Shown here: piece by piece, positions 1-11,992 of the stretch | Layout: the number at the start of each line of letters is the position of its first letter | How positions within the stretch are numbered: the first letter of the stretch is position 1 | NCBI GenBank assembly: GCA_964019055.1 | Contig: OZ025216.1 | Coordinates: forward strand, 2,421,001-2,485,000 | Reading direction: 5' to 3' | DNA: 64,000 bases | From: Anthopleura xanthogrammica | Taxonomy: Eukaryota > Cnidaria > Anthozoa > Actiniaria > Actiniidae | The notes under the pieces: generated by a model | The model's input: the letters and a program-made list of their open reading frames with translations, nothing else | Told to the model about the DNA's origin: nothing | Databases searched by the model: none | Made by a program: the position numbers and the translations under genes

Positions 1-1855
1 CATCATCAGCACCAGCATCAGCACCATCATCAGCACCATCATCAGCACCAGCATCAGCACCAGCCTCAGCACCAACATCAGCACCATCATCAGCACCATC
101 ATCAGCACCAGCATCAGCACCAGCATCAGCACCAACATCAGCACCAACCTCAGCACCAGCATCAGCACCATCATCAGCACCATCATCAGCACCATCATCA
201 GCACCAGCATCAGCACCATCATCAGCACCAGCATCAGCACCATCATCAGCACCAACATCAGCACCAGCATCAGCACCATGATCAGCACCATCATCAGCAC
301 CAGCATCAGCACCATCATCAGCACCATCATCAGCACCAGCATCAGCACCAACCTCAGCACCAACATCAGCACCATCATCAGCACCATCATCAGCACCAGC
401 ATCAGCACCAGCATCAGCACCAACATCAGCACCAACCTCAGCACCAGCATCAGCACCAACATCAGCACCAACATCAGCACCAGCATCAGCACCAACATCA
501 GCACCATCATCAGCACCAGCATCAGCACCATCATCAGCACCATCATCAGCACCATCATCAGCACCATCATCAGCACCATCATCAGCACCATCATCAGCAC
601 CAACATCAGCACCAACATCAGCACCAACATCAGCACCATCATCAGCACCATCATCAGCACCAACATCAGCACCATCATCAGCACCAACATCAACACCATC
701 ATCAGCACCATCATCAGCACCATCATCAGCACCAACATCAGCACCAACATCAGCACCAACATCAGCACCATCATCAGCACCATCATCAGCACCATCATCA
801 GCACCAACATCAGCACCAACATCAGCACCATCATCAACACCAACATCAGCACATACATCAGCACCAACATCAGCACCAACATCAGCACCATCATCAGCAC
901 CATCATCAGCACCATCATCAGCACCATCATCAGCACCATCATCAGCACCATCATCAGCACCATCATCAGCACCATCATCAGCACCAACATCAGCACCAGC
1001 ATCAGCACCAACATCAGCACCATCATCAGCACCAGCATCAGCACCATCATCAGCACCATCATCAGCACCATCATCAGCACCATCATCAGCACCATCATCA
1101 GCACCATCATCAGCACCAACATCAGCACCAACATCAGCACCAACATCAGCACCATCATCAGCACCATCATCAGCACCAACATCAGCACCATCATCAGCAC
1201 CAACATCAACACCATCATCAGCACCATCATCAGCACCATCATCAGCACCAACATCAGCACCAACATCAGCACCAACATCAGCACCATCATCAGCACCATC
1301 ATCAGCACCATCATCAGCACCAACATCAGCACCAACATCAGCACCATCATCAACACCAACATCAGCACATACATCAGCACCAACATCAGCACCAACATCA
1401 GCACCATCATCAGCACCATCATCAGCACCATCATCAGCACCATCATCAGCACCATCATCAGCACCATCATCAGCACCATCATCAGCACCATCATCAGCAC
1501 CATCATCAGCACCATCATCAGCACCAACATCAGCACCAACATCAGCACCAACATCAGCACCAACATCAGCACCAACATCAGCACCATCATCAGCACCATC
1601 ATCAGCACCATCATCAGCACCATCATCAGCACCATCATCAGCACCATCATCAACACCAACATCAGCACCAACATCAGCACCAACATCAGCACCATCATCA
1701 GCACCATCATCAGCACCATCATCAGCACCATCATCAGCACCAACATCAGCACCAACATCAGCACCAACATCAGCACCATCATCAGCACCATCATCAGCAC
1801 CATCATCAGCACCAGCATCAGCACCAGCATCAGCACCATCATCAGCACCATCATC
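1..1855. repeat. 12-bp CACCATCATCAG minisatellite in RLR-A intron
   Basis: The first 1.85 kb is an almost uninterrupted array of a 12-base unit (CAC-CA[T/A/G]-CAT-CAG). Variation is confined mainly to one position, and higher-order blocks recur: a block near 540-990 is repeated near 1050-1500. It lies just downstream, in gene sense, of the RLR-A Hel2i exon, so it is intronic. The long STIIST-type open frame across it is only the repeat read in one frame and is not a gene. The array continues past the left edge. Confidence 0.95.
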
Positions 1856-4800
1856 ATGCAACCATTATCAGTATTGTCATCCCCTAACCTCACAATTCCA
1901 TTAATTTTACTAAACAAATACCATCTCAATAATGATGTGCATGTCAATTGATTTCCTTCTTTCTTCTTTCCAAGTGTTTCAATCCACTGACGATAACTTT
2001 TTACCTGCCGATTCGTTGCTTTTGGAGGGGCTTCATTGATTAAAGCCTCGATTTCTTCCATAGCCTATTTGAATAGCACAAAATAAAATCAGAAGAACAC
2101 GAGAAAAGCTAATGAATTACAATGTCATACACTGCATAACAAAACAATAACGGTGTAAAATTTCTGATGTGTTCTGTGAATCTTAATCAAAATAAAAGCT
2201 AAAAGATAAATCAGCCTTGGCAGAACACGCACATAAGTTTGGACATGCCATATCATGGAAAGATCCCAACATCGTACAAGTTAACGTTGAGGGTAGATTG
2301 GTCCAACAAAAATGGGCTTAAAGCATGTTACCAGATAATATATTTTACAAAACTGCTTTTTAAAGCAGTTCGCTTTTATTGAAATACCTTATTTATTTCT
2401 TTTTCAAATATGTTAGGTTTCTTTTCGACTTGTGTCTTTTTCCTTTCGTATACATGACGAGAAAAAAGTTTCAGCTCCTCGAGGTTTCTGCGAACGGTGC
2501 TGATGTTAGAGGCATCTAAGTTAGCACACATCTGTAAGACTTGTTCCTCAGTAGTTACACCAAAAGAAGCAGTGAGACAAACCACCTGAAACAAGCATCA
2601 AAGATTGGATTAGCATGTCTCGCCAATTTTGTCAAACCCTGACCCAACCTCTGGCCCGATCCCAGTCAGTGCATTGTCAACTCACGTCGAATTGGAATCG
2701 AGCGTTTTGGAGTTTGCGGGGGAAGGAAAACCGGAGAACCCGAATTAAGGTATCAGGATACGTTTGAGGCCTTCGAGACTACTTTACGCGCGACCAAAAT
2801 TTCGCGCTGCCTATTCAATATTATTATGTAAAAGTATACATTTTCTGAAAGCTAAATAAACGTAGTTTTTAAAAATCAATTTGGAATTTTCTGTTTCGCG
2901 ACAAAAAAAGTTATTCGGGCTTTCTCCGCAGTTTTTGAGTGACCAAAATATAGTTTTAAAAACATTGCATCTCTTTCGGATTACATTGGATCGAACTGAA
3001 ACTTTGGATTGTGATAAATGACAATACAATCTAAAAAACAGTGTCTCACATTTTTGAAATGTATTTTTTCATTCAAAAGATATTGTCTATTTTGCAATCA
3101 TAACCACCAAAATTTCAAACTTCCGGATTTAACGCGTCATTGCGCACAATCTAAAAAGATATCCAAAATCTGAGACGCCGTTTTGAAGCTCATTATCCAC
3201 AGAGTATGCTAATGTAATTTTGATCGATATAGCGGAAATTCTGATCCTGCAGGAAGTCATCGAATGAAGTGAGGTAAAATGTCACTTTGAACCCAATAAC
3301 TTTTTGTGTGTTCCAAAACAGATATAAATAGATATTCGAAAACTACATTTGTTTAGCTTTCAGAAAATACTTTTATGGCAAAATGTTGTAAAGCCCGTGT
3401 GAAATTTGAGGTAGCGCGTAGAGGGGTCCTAATCATATCCTGATATCTTAAGAAAAACCCTCGATTCAAGGGAGAGAACCAACAAACTCTAGCTACTCAC
3501 ATGTGACGACAAACACTGCCACACCTACTACTACTTTGCACTCAATCTTTTTACGACCACAACCCTCCAAAAACTTTGATTAAAAATGATATAAGCTAGA
3601 CGAATCAGAGCATGAATGAACCTGCACCATTACCTGAGGAAGTTTTTTAGGCTCACTTGAAACATTTATTTTCAATTTCAAATATTCTTGCATAATCTGG
3701 TTGTATGGGTGATCCTTGTTGGCATGGTGACACTCATCAAACACAAGAAGTGATATATCAGTAATATCCACTGATTTGTCTTCCAAGGCGTTCACCAGAA
3801 TCTGTGCAGTCAACACGATTACATCATTATCCTGGATCATACGGTGAAGAGGGATCACATCTGAATGGCTTCCCGAGATCTCTAATATTTTGTAGTCAGT
3901 CAGGTACTCCTTAAAATCTGCTGCTCGTTGACACACCAAGTCCTGCTTATCCACTACGAAGACCACTTTAGGAATTTTCACTGCTTTAAAATGAATAAAA
4001 ACCATCAATACTTCAAGGAATGCCATTATAATGTAGGCAAAATGTATGATAAACCCTTAGTCATTCATTTGCACTCTCGACGTTTTTACAAAATTAAAGT
4101 AACTGCTTGCATGTAAAGTTGGTAGTTCTTTCAGTTGAAACTTTGAGAACCTGATACTCAGGTTAGATATTTCATGCATGCACACTTTTTCCCTCTTTAT
4201 TTACCTTCAAGGTGTCTTTTTGCAATCTCCATAGCAACGAAAGTCTTGCCACTGTTGGGTGGTGCACAGATGATGGTGTTCTTGCCTTCCAGGGCAGGTG
4301 CTGCAAGCTCTTTCTGGTACTCACGAAGCTGGAGTTCACGGATGGGTTGGTAGATATATTTGTTTCCTGTGAAAAACGGCAAAGGAAGATTGATAATTAT
4401 TGGCAGGCAGATCTTTCTATTCTGCTCTGGTGGAAGTGATGAATGATGATGACACTGAATAATGAATGATGATGACACTGAATAATGAATGATGATGACA
4501 CTTAATAATGAATGATGATGACACTTAATAATGAATGATGATGACACTGAATAATGAATGATGATGACACTGAATAATGAATGATGATGACACTGAATAA
4601 TGAATGATGATGACACTGAATAATGAATGATGATGACACTGAATAATGAATGATGATGACACTGAATAATGAATGATGATGACACTGAATAATGAATGAT
4701 GATGACACTGAATAATGAATGATGATGACACTGAATAATGAATGATGATGACACTGAATAATGAATGATGATGACACTGAATAATGAATGATGATGACAC

Positions 4801-7800
4801 TGAATAATGAATGATGATGACACTGAATAATGAATGATGATGACAATGATGGTGATGATGATGATTGATGATAAATATTGATGAATGCGCTTTAAAATTA
4901 TGATCAGTTAGGGCATGTCGTTTATTTTTATCAGTTTGTTGTTGCTTGTAATCGGAAAGAATGGCTACTATGTGAAAACTGATTTTCAATAACTTGTACG
5001 AGTCATAGATAAAACAGTGATGCATTCCAAAATCAGTCATTAGCATATGGCATGGAAAAACCTTCATAACTTCAAGATGCTGCGCTCAAACTGAATTGTT
5101 TTATTTTTGGTCAGTCAACAGCTCACCTCATGTAGAATTATAATAGGGAGCCTTCTAGGGAGCCTCAACGGGTTAATAAACTTAATTCAGGCCGTAAGAA
5201 ATATACAGACGCCAAACATCTATTATATACCTTGTTTGTCAACCCTTGACTCGAATGTTGATCTAGACTTCAACTGAACAGATTCCGGAGATCTGGGGTA
5301 TTCGCGAAGTCCTTCTGCTTCTTTCACTCTGATCTCCGTGAAACCTGTCGCGGCTAAGGAATTAATGAAAAAAAATTCGCAGATTAGGACAAACGCCTCC
5401 AATATAATGAGCCAGTTTACCGGGTTAGGAAAGAGTTGGGAGGAAGAGACTACGATTTATCTGCGGTTCTATAGACTTGAAAGTCCAACCATTTGTAGAT
5501 TTAATATAGCTTTTAACCGTGACGTATTTCCAGGTCCAACTGCTCACAAAAACCGGCAATAAAATAAAGCGAAAATGTTCTTGGTGATTTAACTTCAACC
5601 TTTAACAATGGAACTATGGGACAAAAAATCCTCTGATGAAGAAAAATAACAAAAATGTATATAAAATAGCAGATATCAGAGTTACACTCAATTGCTTTCA
5701 AACAATTTTTTTAAGAAGCAGGGTGTTGGCCCGCAGCGGCCTTAATTGAGGACCGCGTTTCACGAATGTACGAACTGTAAACGTTAACTTTTCATGACAT
5801 CGTGGAAACTGATGCATTGCTTTATTCTACTGATTAATGTTACTATACCTAAAAAGATTTCCATCTCCGATAACTGTCTTCTTATTTCAGATAGTCTTTG
5901 CTCTTCGAGTTTGACGATTCTTGACCATTCAAAACATGGACCAAAACTTTTTGTTAGTTTTTCTTTGAGCCCTGAATCGAAAGAATAACGTTATTCGAGG
6001 CAGTACATTTGAAAAGTATGGTTAATATAACGTCGATAACAAGCCACGACTTCCCGCGTAACAGACTGATACTCGGCCGACCCAACAGATTATTCGTCTT
6101 GATATGATGCAAAGTTTTCCCATTACAGACCACTTGTCATTCCCTAGAGTATCATTTCTTTGTTTAACGGTTGTGCATGAGGAGACACATGAATATATCG
6201 ATACAACTCAAACAAAGAATCTTATTCTCTAGAGAACACGGTTTGAAATGGGAAAAAATATTGCACCAAGGTCTATCAGAAAGCATACATATACCTATTT
6301 CAAATTATACATTAATGGAAGAAAAATCAGACTTACATATACGTTTCATATTGTCTATCGATTTTTTCAGTTCTGTAACAGGTCTTCCTACTCGTAATTG
6401 TATCTGTGTGACATCCATCTGTTTACTGCTCTCTTCAGGAACATCTCGTTCACAGCACACTGAGTGTCTGCGCTGTCTTTTAGTACTCTTCACTGAATTA
6501 CCTTTGCCAATACATAAGAAAAAAAATATGGAAGAGCAATAGTTCAAATTCTCAGCTCAATTTGCTGAAATGGATAACCTGCTTTGCAAAGGAAGTCAAT
6601 CCCTGTTTCAGGTTCTCCCTATAGCTTTTAATACTTGATTTTCCGTCACATGGTTGCCACAGGTCAGGTCAATGAAAAGTCAGGGAAAAGTCAGGGAATT
6701 TTCCTTTCAGTCGGGAAAAAATTAGATTTTGAGCAAAAGTCAGGGAAAATTCAAGGAATTTAATTGTTCAGACAGTAATTGAAAATTGGTATGGTCTCTC
6801 ATAGTTGGTATGATGGAATTTTGTGATTCGATTGTTGTGGCAACCATGTAATATATTAACTATTTTACTGTATTATTTGCTGTGAAAAAAAGCATGAAAT
6901 CAAAACGATATTTTGTGAGAAATGTATTCTACCTTTCACCTCCAAGAGCATAAGATCCAAGAGAGCTTCACGGTACTCCGTCTCATCTATCGTAACCTCC
7001 ACATCAATCTCTTCTCCTTGGCTCACTTCCTTCAATTCTTTCATCTCATTGAAGGCTTTTTTCAGCTTTTCTAGCAACGAGCCATCCTTGTAGCTCTGCC
7101 ATAGCCGTTTCAGCGATGAAATGCTTGAGACTTTCAAGACGAAAACAACCGAGCCTCTAAACACTGCAACTAATTTCGCCCCGAAATCCAAAAATGGTTG
7201 AAGCTTTTGGAGTTGTTCAGGATTCGTCCCAAATATATACATAAGAGCTGTACCTGCTAATGTCATTTGAACTCCTCTTGCTGATAACAAAGTCTTCAAA
7301 TGTATAGCTGTAAAACCATAATCATAAGTTTAGGTAACGCATATGTATTTTTAAAACGACGTAATATTTCAGAGTTATTGTGATTTCCCCTGTCAATGAT
7401 GTGAGTAGCAACATCGTTTTGTAGTAGTTTGGTTAAGTATAGACCCTTGCAGCACGTGGGAATGCTGCAGCTCAATTTGGAGGACAAAACAATAGGTTCT
7501 AATTCTCAGGAGATTGGAATTCTTTTGTTTTGTCCTCCAAATTGAACTGCTTTGACGTCACATTCAAGAGGTCTATAGACCCCTTGCAGCACGTCAGAAT
7601 GCAGCTCAATTTGGAGGACAAAACAGGTTCTAATTCTCAGGAGATTGAAATTCTTTTGTTTTACACATCATGGCATATAGCTAATTCAAATAACGTTGTC
7701 GCTGAAACAGCCTAAAGCTTTAAAAAGCCTAAAGCCTGTCATTTATCTTTTGTTTACCAACAAACTTCACTGTAGGCTATCCTACAGTGGAAGAAATATA

Positions 7801-10800
7801 TGTCCAAGTCATAGACTTTGCAAGTATACAGTGAGTCTCTTATTGTAATAATGCAACGGTGAATTACATTTCATTATTCCCTCTCAAAGCTTTTTTTCGC
7901 CTAGGCTTTTTCAGTGACAACGTAAATTGAATAAGCTATATATTCTAACTAACCTGAGGTACATACTCCTCCTGTTAAAATCAACAAAAGATATGTTACA
8001 ACTATGTACAGTTGTACCTGTAAAAGTGGACACTTTGGGGACCTTGCCTGGTGTCTGCTTAATAATTAGATGGATGTCTACTGAAAAGAGGTTCGCTTTT
8101 CAGTGAATATACGTGAGCAAAGAATATTTCATTGGGACCTGACAACAGTCCATTAAATATAGGTAGGGCATCTACTTAATAGAGGTATCACTGTACCAGA
8201 ACAGAGACATATCAGGGTTGCTTCAAAGTGGGGCATGAGACCCATGCAGATGGAGGTCCAAAGCATTTTTTAATTGGGGGAGGGGAGGGGTCTTGCTCAC
8301 GCCCTAAAATCTCACCTTTGAATGTTTGCCATACAAAACCTATGGAAAGAACAAATTGAAAATATAGAAAGTAACAGCTTATTATGAATACATGGTCATG
8401 CAATTTTGTAAAATCACTCGTACATATAGTACACTATAAGTTTCCTGAGCAATCTTGAAAGGTAACATGCCTTTCAATCAAAGCAAGACGAACGGTGACC
8501 TTGCAATGATAGAGACATTTGAATAATTGTCCAAGGTGTTAATTAAAAGGTCTCTATCATTGCAAACACTCAAATGGCTTCCTTGATATGATTGGCTAAG
8601 AAAATAACGTCTAGCTTGTTATTGGGTCGAATCAGATGATGAGCTAAAATTTATTGATCAAAGTACTATTAAATCCCATCATTTTAACCAATCAGATTGC
8701 AGGATTTGGAAGTGAAACAACTGATTTTTTTCATAAGTCAAGAGACCTTTTTAAATGTACAATAAAATAATGTACCCATATGCATAATACAACAATAATA
8801 AAACAACTTACCTGGAGCTTTTGCTGCAGCTATAAAAAAATTAAGTCATATTTATATCACTATCTTAATTGATTAACAGGTAATAATTTAGGCAGTAGAT
8901 AAAAAAACAAACAAATAAAACAATAAATTCATTACAGATTTGAAATTTACCATTGAGTGTTCTCTGGAATATTCCTGAAAGATGATACAAAAATACATAA
9001 GTATAATGTGTAAGGTGAAATATGTAATACGTCTATGCAGGTAAGTTTAGCAAGTCAGATGTTTGCATGAGCACAGCCTTTTATAAGATAACTGTAAGTT
9101 ATAAATCTTACTTTCTGATTTGTTGATGGCACATGCGAATAAGAGAGCAAACAGTATACAAATGCATTTGTATTTTATAAAAGAAATAAAAAAACATGTT
9201 GCTGTGTGAAGTTATAAAGCACTTGGGGATTATCAGAACACTCAAGGAAAGTTAATATATTAAGCACTCCACTACGCATAATGCATGCTTCTCCTAACAC
9301 TTCTCTTGTGTTCTACTTATACACACAGCATGCTCGTGCATTTTCTATTTCTTCATTTTGGATCCTTCTATTGTTAGGGTCCTTTTTATCCTAAATCACT
9401 ATATACTAGATAGAGCTAAGAAAAGAAAAGTCATATAGTCAAGCTAGTATAAGTATTTTATCCCTGGCCCTACATTCTAAATACATGACCCTTGAAGAAA
9501 AAATGGGTGTAAGAAAATATTTAACACTTATTGAATGGGGCTGAGGGGAACAGTGTGTTTTGTGGTCCCGAGACCATGATGTTTCCCGAGGTGTAGCAGA
9601 GGGAAACATCACCGTCGAGGGACCACAAAACACACTGCTTTCCAAAGGTTTCAGTCAATAAGTGTTTTGTTATATACCAAGTGTCAAAGAAAACGACGAG
9701 ATTATTTGATTTTTTGATTATGTGACTTTAAAAACGTTTCCGGTGAAATCACTTCTGGTCTTGTTATTTCCCGGTAGATAACCTATTATTGCCCGCTGAG
9801 AGCAGTTGCCAGGGAAACATTGAAACTTGTTCTCGTTCACGTGTTACCCTCTCACCCAATCAGATTACGAGAAAAATGTACTTTGACAGTTGGTTTATTG
9901 TCCCTCCTAGCTATAGCTGATTCTTATATGCAATTTAAAACTTTTGTCCTCTCCCAAAAATATATATATATTGAAGAAATAGAAAATGCATGTGTGTGCT
10001 GTGTGCAGTTATAAAGCACATGGGATTGGAAGAACATGAGAGACGTGTTAGGAGAAGCAATGACATGTAGGGCCTTTAGCATACTAGTCTTTTATATTTT
10101 CTAATCTTAGATCTTAGCCTCCCTCTACTCCCCCCTCCCACCCCCACCCCCCTTCACACACACACTTTGAGATGTGCTCTGTCATCCCTGTCTTACTAAT
10201 GATGAAATGCTCTTTTCATTTTATATGGAGTTCATTTTGACACTGGTGCGTGATTCAAAGGGAGAGTTGTGGTCACGTCACCTGTTAGTGCATAATTATT
10301 GCGCACCTAATGTAAACTGATGTGTGTGTTTGATGCATGCAGGACGTCTTTTATAAGAATACGGTAGTCTTGGGTAGTTTTTAATCATGAATACTCTTCT
10401 GAAGTTGAATCTTCTGTTAACTGTGAACCTAGCTTATAAAAGATATCCAAGGTGTTAATATATATACATTGTATGAAATAGGATATTATCATGATTTTAC
10501 CTGAACACTTCGTTTCGAATTCCTCAATGTTTTCCTTCAGTTCTCGTAATTTAAGCGCCTCAGCTAACAATTTTAATACCCTCACTTTGTTAGGTCCTAT
10601 AACACTTCTTTCTTCCAAGGTATCTACGAGTTTTTTTACAGTTCTAACTCTTCTTCGTTCTTCTTCAGGGAGAGATCGACGAAAGCGTTCTTTTAGTTCA
10701 GCCAGAGTGCCTCTTTCGCTTTTAATATAATCCTCAAGGTAACGTATAGTTTCAACCCTAAGCTGGTCATATAAGAAACACACTGTCGAATCTTGAAGCT

Positions 10801-10804
10801 CCAT
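1..10804 (-). CDS. RLR-A: DED + TRADD-N-like + RIG-I-like helicase (3' part outside window)
   Basis: RIG-I-like receptor on the minus strand, about 667 N-terminal residues visible. Exons in transcript order: 10501-10804, 8951-8974, 8812-8829, 7954-7971, 6933-7307, 6337-6501, 5849-5971, 5231-5353, 4205-4366, 3634-3983, 2388-2585, 1922-2064; every phase joins. The ATG at 10804 opens a death effector domain (residues about 1-100, six-helix pattern ending LEERSVIG...IEEFE). Three micro-exons lead to a TRADD-N-like exon (residues about 122-246; GSVVFVLKV...[10 protein letters not shown]). A charged linker follows, then Hel1 with Walker A PNSGKT (K near 424), DECH (near 520-523) and motif III LTAS, then the start of Hel2i. 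The rest of Hel2 and the RNA-binding C-terminal domain are off the left edge. The Hel2i exon ends LLR plus a split codon instead of the paralogs' LRRY and is 9 nt shorter, so its 3' boundary is the least certain. Known RLRs sense cytosolic viral RNA. Confidence 0.8.
2690..3530. mobile_element. SINE-like fragment split by a fold-back element
   Basis: Sequence at about 2700-2745 (GGAAAACCGGAGAACCCG) and about 3452-3520 (AAAAACCCTCGATTCAAGGG) are the two halves of a stretch that is continuous in the SINE at 52508-52803. Between them lies an imperfect inverted repeat with arms near 2783-2880 and 3320-3423; both arms contain a TTTCTGAAAGCTAAA block. This looks like a roughly 700-bp fold-back element inserted into an older SINE copy, all within an RLR-A intron. 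Exact ends and target duplication are not resolved. Confidence 0.55.
4438..4850. repeat. 23-bp tandem repeat in RLR-A intron
   Basis: About 17-18 near-identical copies of a 23-base unit containing GAATGATGATGACACT. Because 23 is not a multiple of 3, all three frames stay open over long stretches, which explains the apparent overlapping minus-strand open frames. It lies in the intron between the linker exon 5231-5353 and the Walker A exon 4205-4366. Confidence 0.9.
6115..6256. mobile_element. Palindromic MITE, TTTTCCCATT family (RLR-A intron)
   Basis: Inverted ends TTTTCCCATTACAGACCAC and GTTTGAAATGGGAAAA, with an internal CAAACAAAGAATCTTATTCTC block shared almost exactly with the copy at 50754-50898. 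A third, diverged copy is at about 45166-45290. No transposase is encoded. Confidence 0.65.
7441..7650. mobile_element. Two adjacent copies of a GGAGGACAAAAC palindromic repeat
   Basis: A CCCTTGCAGCACGT...TCAATTTGGAGGACAAAAC arm occurs at about 7441-7490 and again at about 7575-7630, with the inverted arm TTTTGTCCTCCAAATTGA at about 7529-7548. The same family recurs at 42566-42680, and a diverged form is at 50921-51058. It lies in the RLR-A intron between the TRADD-N exon and the last micro-exon. Confidence 0.6.
8975..10500. other. RLR-A first intron, with palindrome at 9522-9668
   Basis: The intron between the DED exon and the first micro-exon. It contains an inverted repeat (about 9522-9668) with arms AACACTTATTGA...TGTGTTTTGTGGTCCC, ending with the reverse complement TCAATAAGTGTTTTG. 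It also contains one of three copies of a dispersed repeat at 10078-10190 (ACTAGTCTTTTATATTTTCTAATCTTAG). No further coding sequence was recognised. Confidence 0.6.
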
Positions 10805-11126
10805 GTTTGCAAACGTCTGCAAACGCTTCACGGCGACCGACGGCGACCGACTTTCAAAAGTTCGTGGCCGCCCACAGGTAGCCCAATCGTAGAATTAGTG
10901 GGTTGTGACGTCATTAGCTTCGGTGAGTGATCTATTCAAATTTCATATGGTTTGAAAATATGCTTTCAGAAAGACTTAAATTATTTAATGCTTTTGAATA
11001 AAGTCTCTACAAATGTTGTTTGATAGTTGAGGAACACTTTGGCGATGAAATATTGGCATGCCATGAAATTGTGTTTTTTAAGAATTGTAAACTTCTCTCT
11101 GTGGAATATTCTTGCTTGGTGTGCAG

Positions 11127-11612
11127 CATGTGTCATTACTAGTCCTTTTAGATCTAAGTGCAGCATTTGATACTGTGGACCACGCTATCATGCTTCAGAG
11201 ACTGTCATCAAAACTTGGGATGTGTAGTACTGCGCTCAGATGGTTCCATTCTTACTTATCCGGAAGGTCTCAGCGCGTCTCCGTCAATGGTTCTCTTTCA
11301 GATAGGTCCGACCTTGATTGCGGAGTTCCCCAGGGTTCTTGCTTAGGCCCACTATTGTTCACAATATACGCTGGCAAACTATTTGACATCATAGAAGGGC
11401 ATTTACCAAACGTTCATTGTTATGCAGATGACACACAGCTGTATGTGTCATTCAGTCCAAGAGAAGAGGATGGGCAATCTGATGCTGTTAACGCCATGGA
11501 ACGTTGTGTCGCGGACATAAGGAAATGGATGTCAGAAGATAAACTTCTCATGAATGATGAAAAAACTGAATTTCTTCTTATTGGGACAAAGAAACAGCTT
11601 TCTAAGATTAAC
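11127..11612 (+). pseudogene. Truncated non-LTR retrotransposon reverse transcriptase
   Basis: A 5'- and 3'-truncated reverse transcriptase domain, about 160 residues. Visible hallmarks are [16 protein letters not shown] (the first catalytic Asp region), [13 protein letters not shown], and the active-site box [11 protein letters not shown]. This pattern is typical of CR1/L2/jockey-type LINEs. The frame opens directly in the domain with no upstream endonuclease and breaks into a T-run at about 11625. Downstream sequence to about 11990 ends in an (ATT)n tract that resembles a LINE 3' end. It is a dead fragment. Confidence 0.85.
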
Positions 11613-11992
11613 ATTAATAATATTATTTTTTTTTTTTATTTTACTTATTTATTTTTGTTTTCATTTTAACATTTTTAGACAATATATTTATTTTGTGTAT
11701 ACTGCCGCTATGTTCATGACTGCGCGCGCTGTCGCCGCTTCGGGTCGCATTGCAGACTTGGAGAATCGCCGGGTCTGCGGTGCGATTTGGGATGGTGCCG
11801 GCGCGTGGTCGTGAGCATGGTGGTAGTATAATAAATTTCATAGATAATCATCTTTTACATTTATATTGTATTATATCTTATATACTGATTTTATATTGTA
11901 AATATTGTAATGCGCAAATGAAAATTCGCCAAGGATTGAGATTTGCGCAATATAAATTAATAAAATTATTATTATTATTATTATTATTGTTA
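11613..11992 (+). repeat. AT-rich retroelement 3' tail ending in (ATT)n
   Basis: A poly-T start, a GC-rich internal patch near 11720-11820, and an AATAAAATTATTATT end with about nine ATT units. It is probably the 3' end of a non-LTR element or SINE abutting the reverse transcriptase fragment; the junction at about 11615 may be between two elements. Confidence 0.45.

Noticed and set aside
278..1951. 557-residue STIIST-type open frame on the plus strand
   Set aside because: It is a 12-bp satellite read in one frame, with no start context or non-repeat domain, and it lies in the RLR-A intron.
4197..5067. Overlapping His/Ser-rich minus-strand frames
   Set aside because: Created by the 23-bp repeat, whose unit length rotates through all three frames. 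Only 4205-4366 within this span is a real exon.
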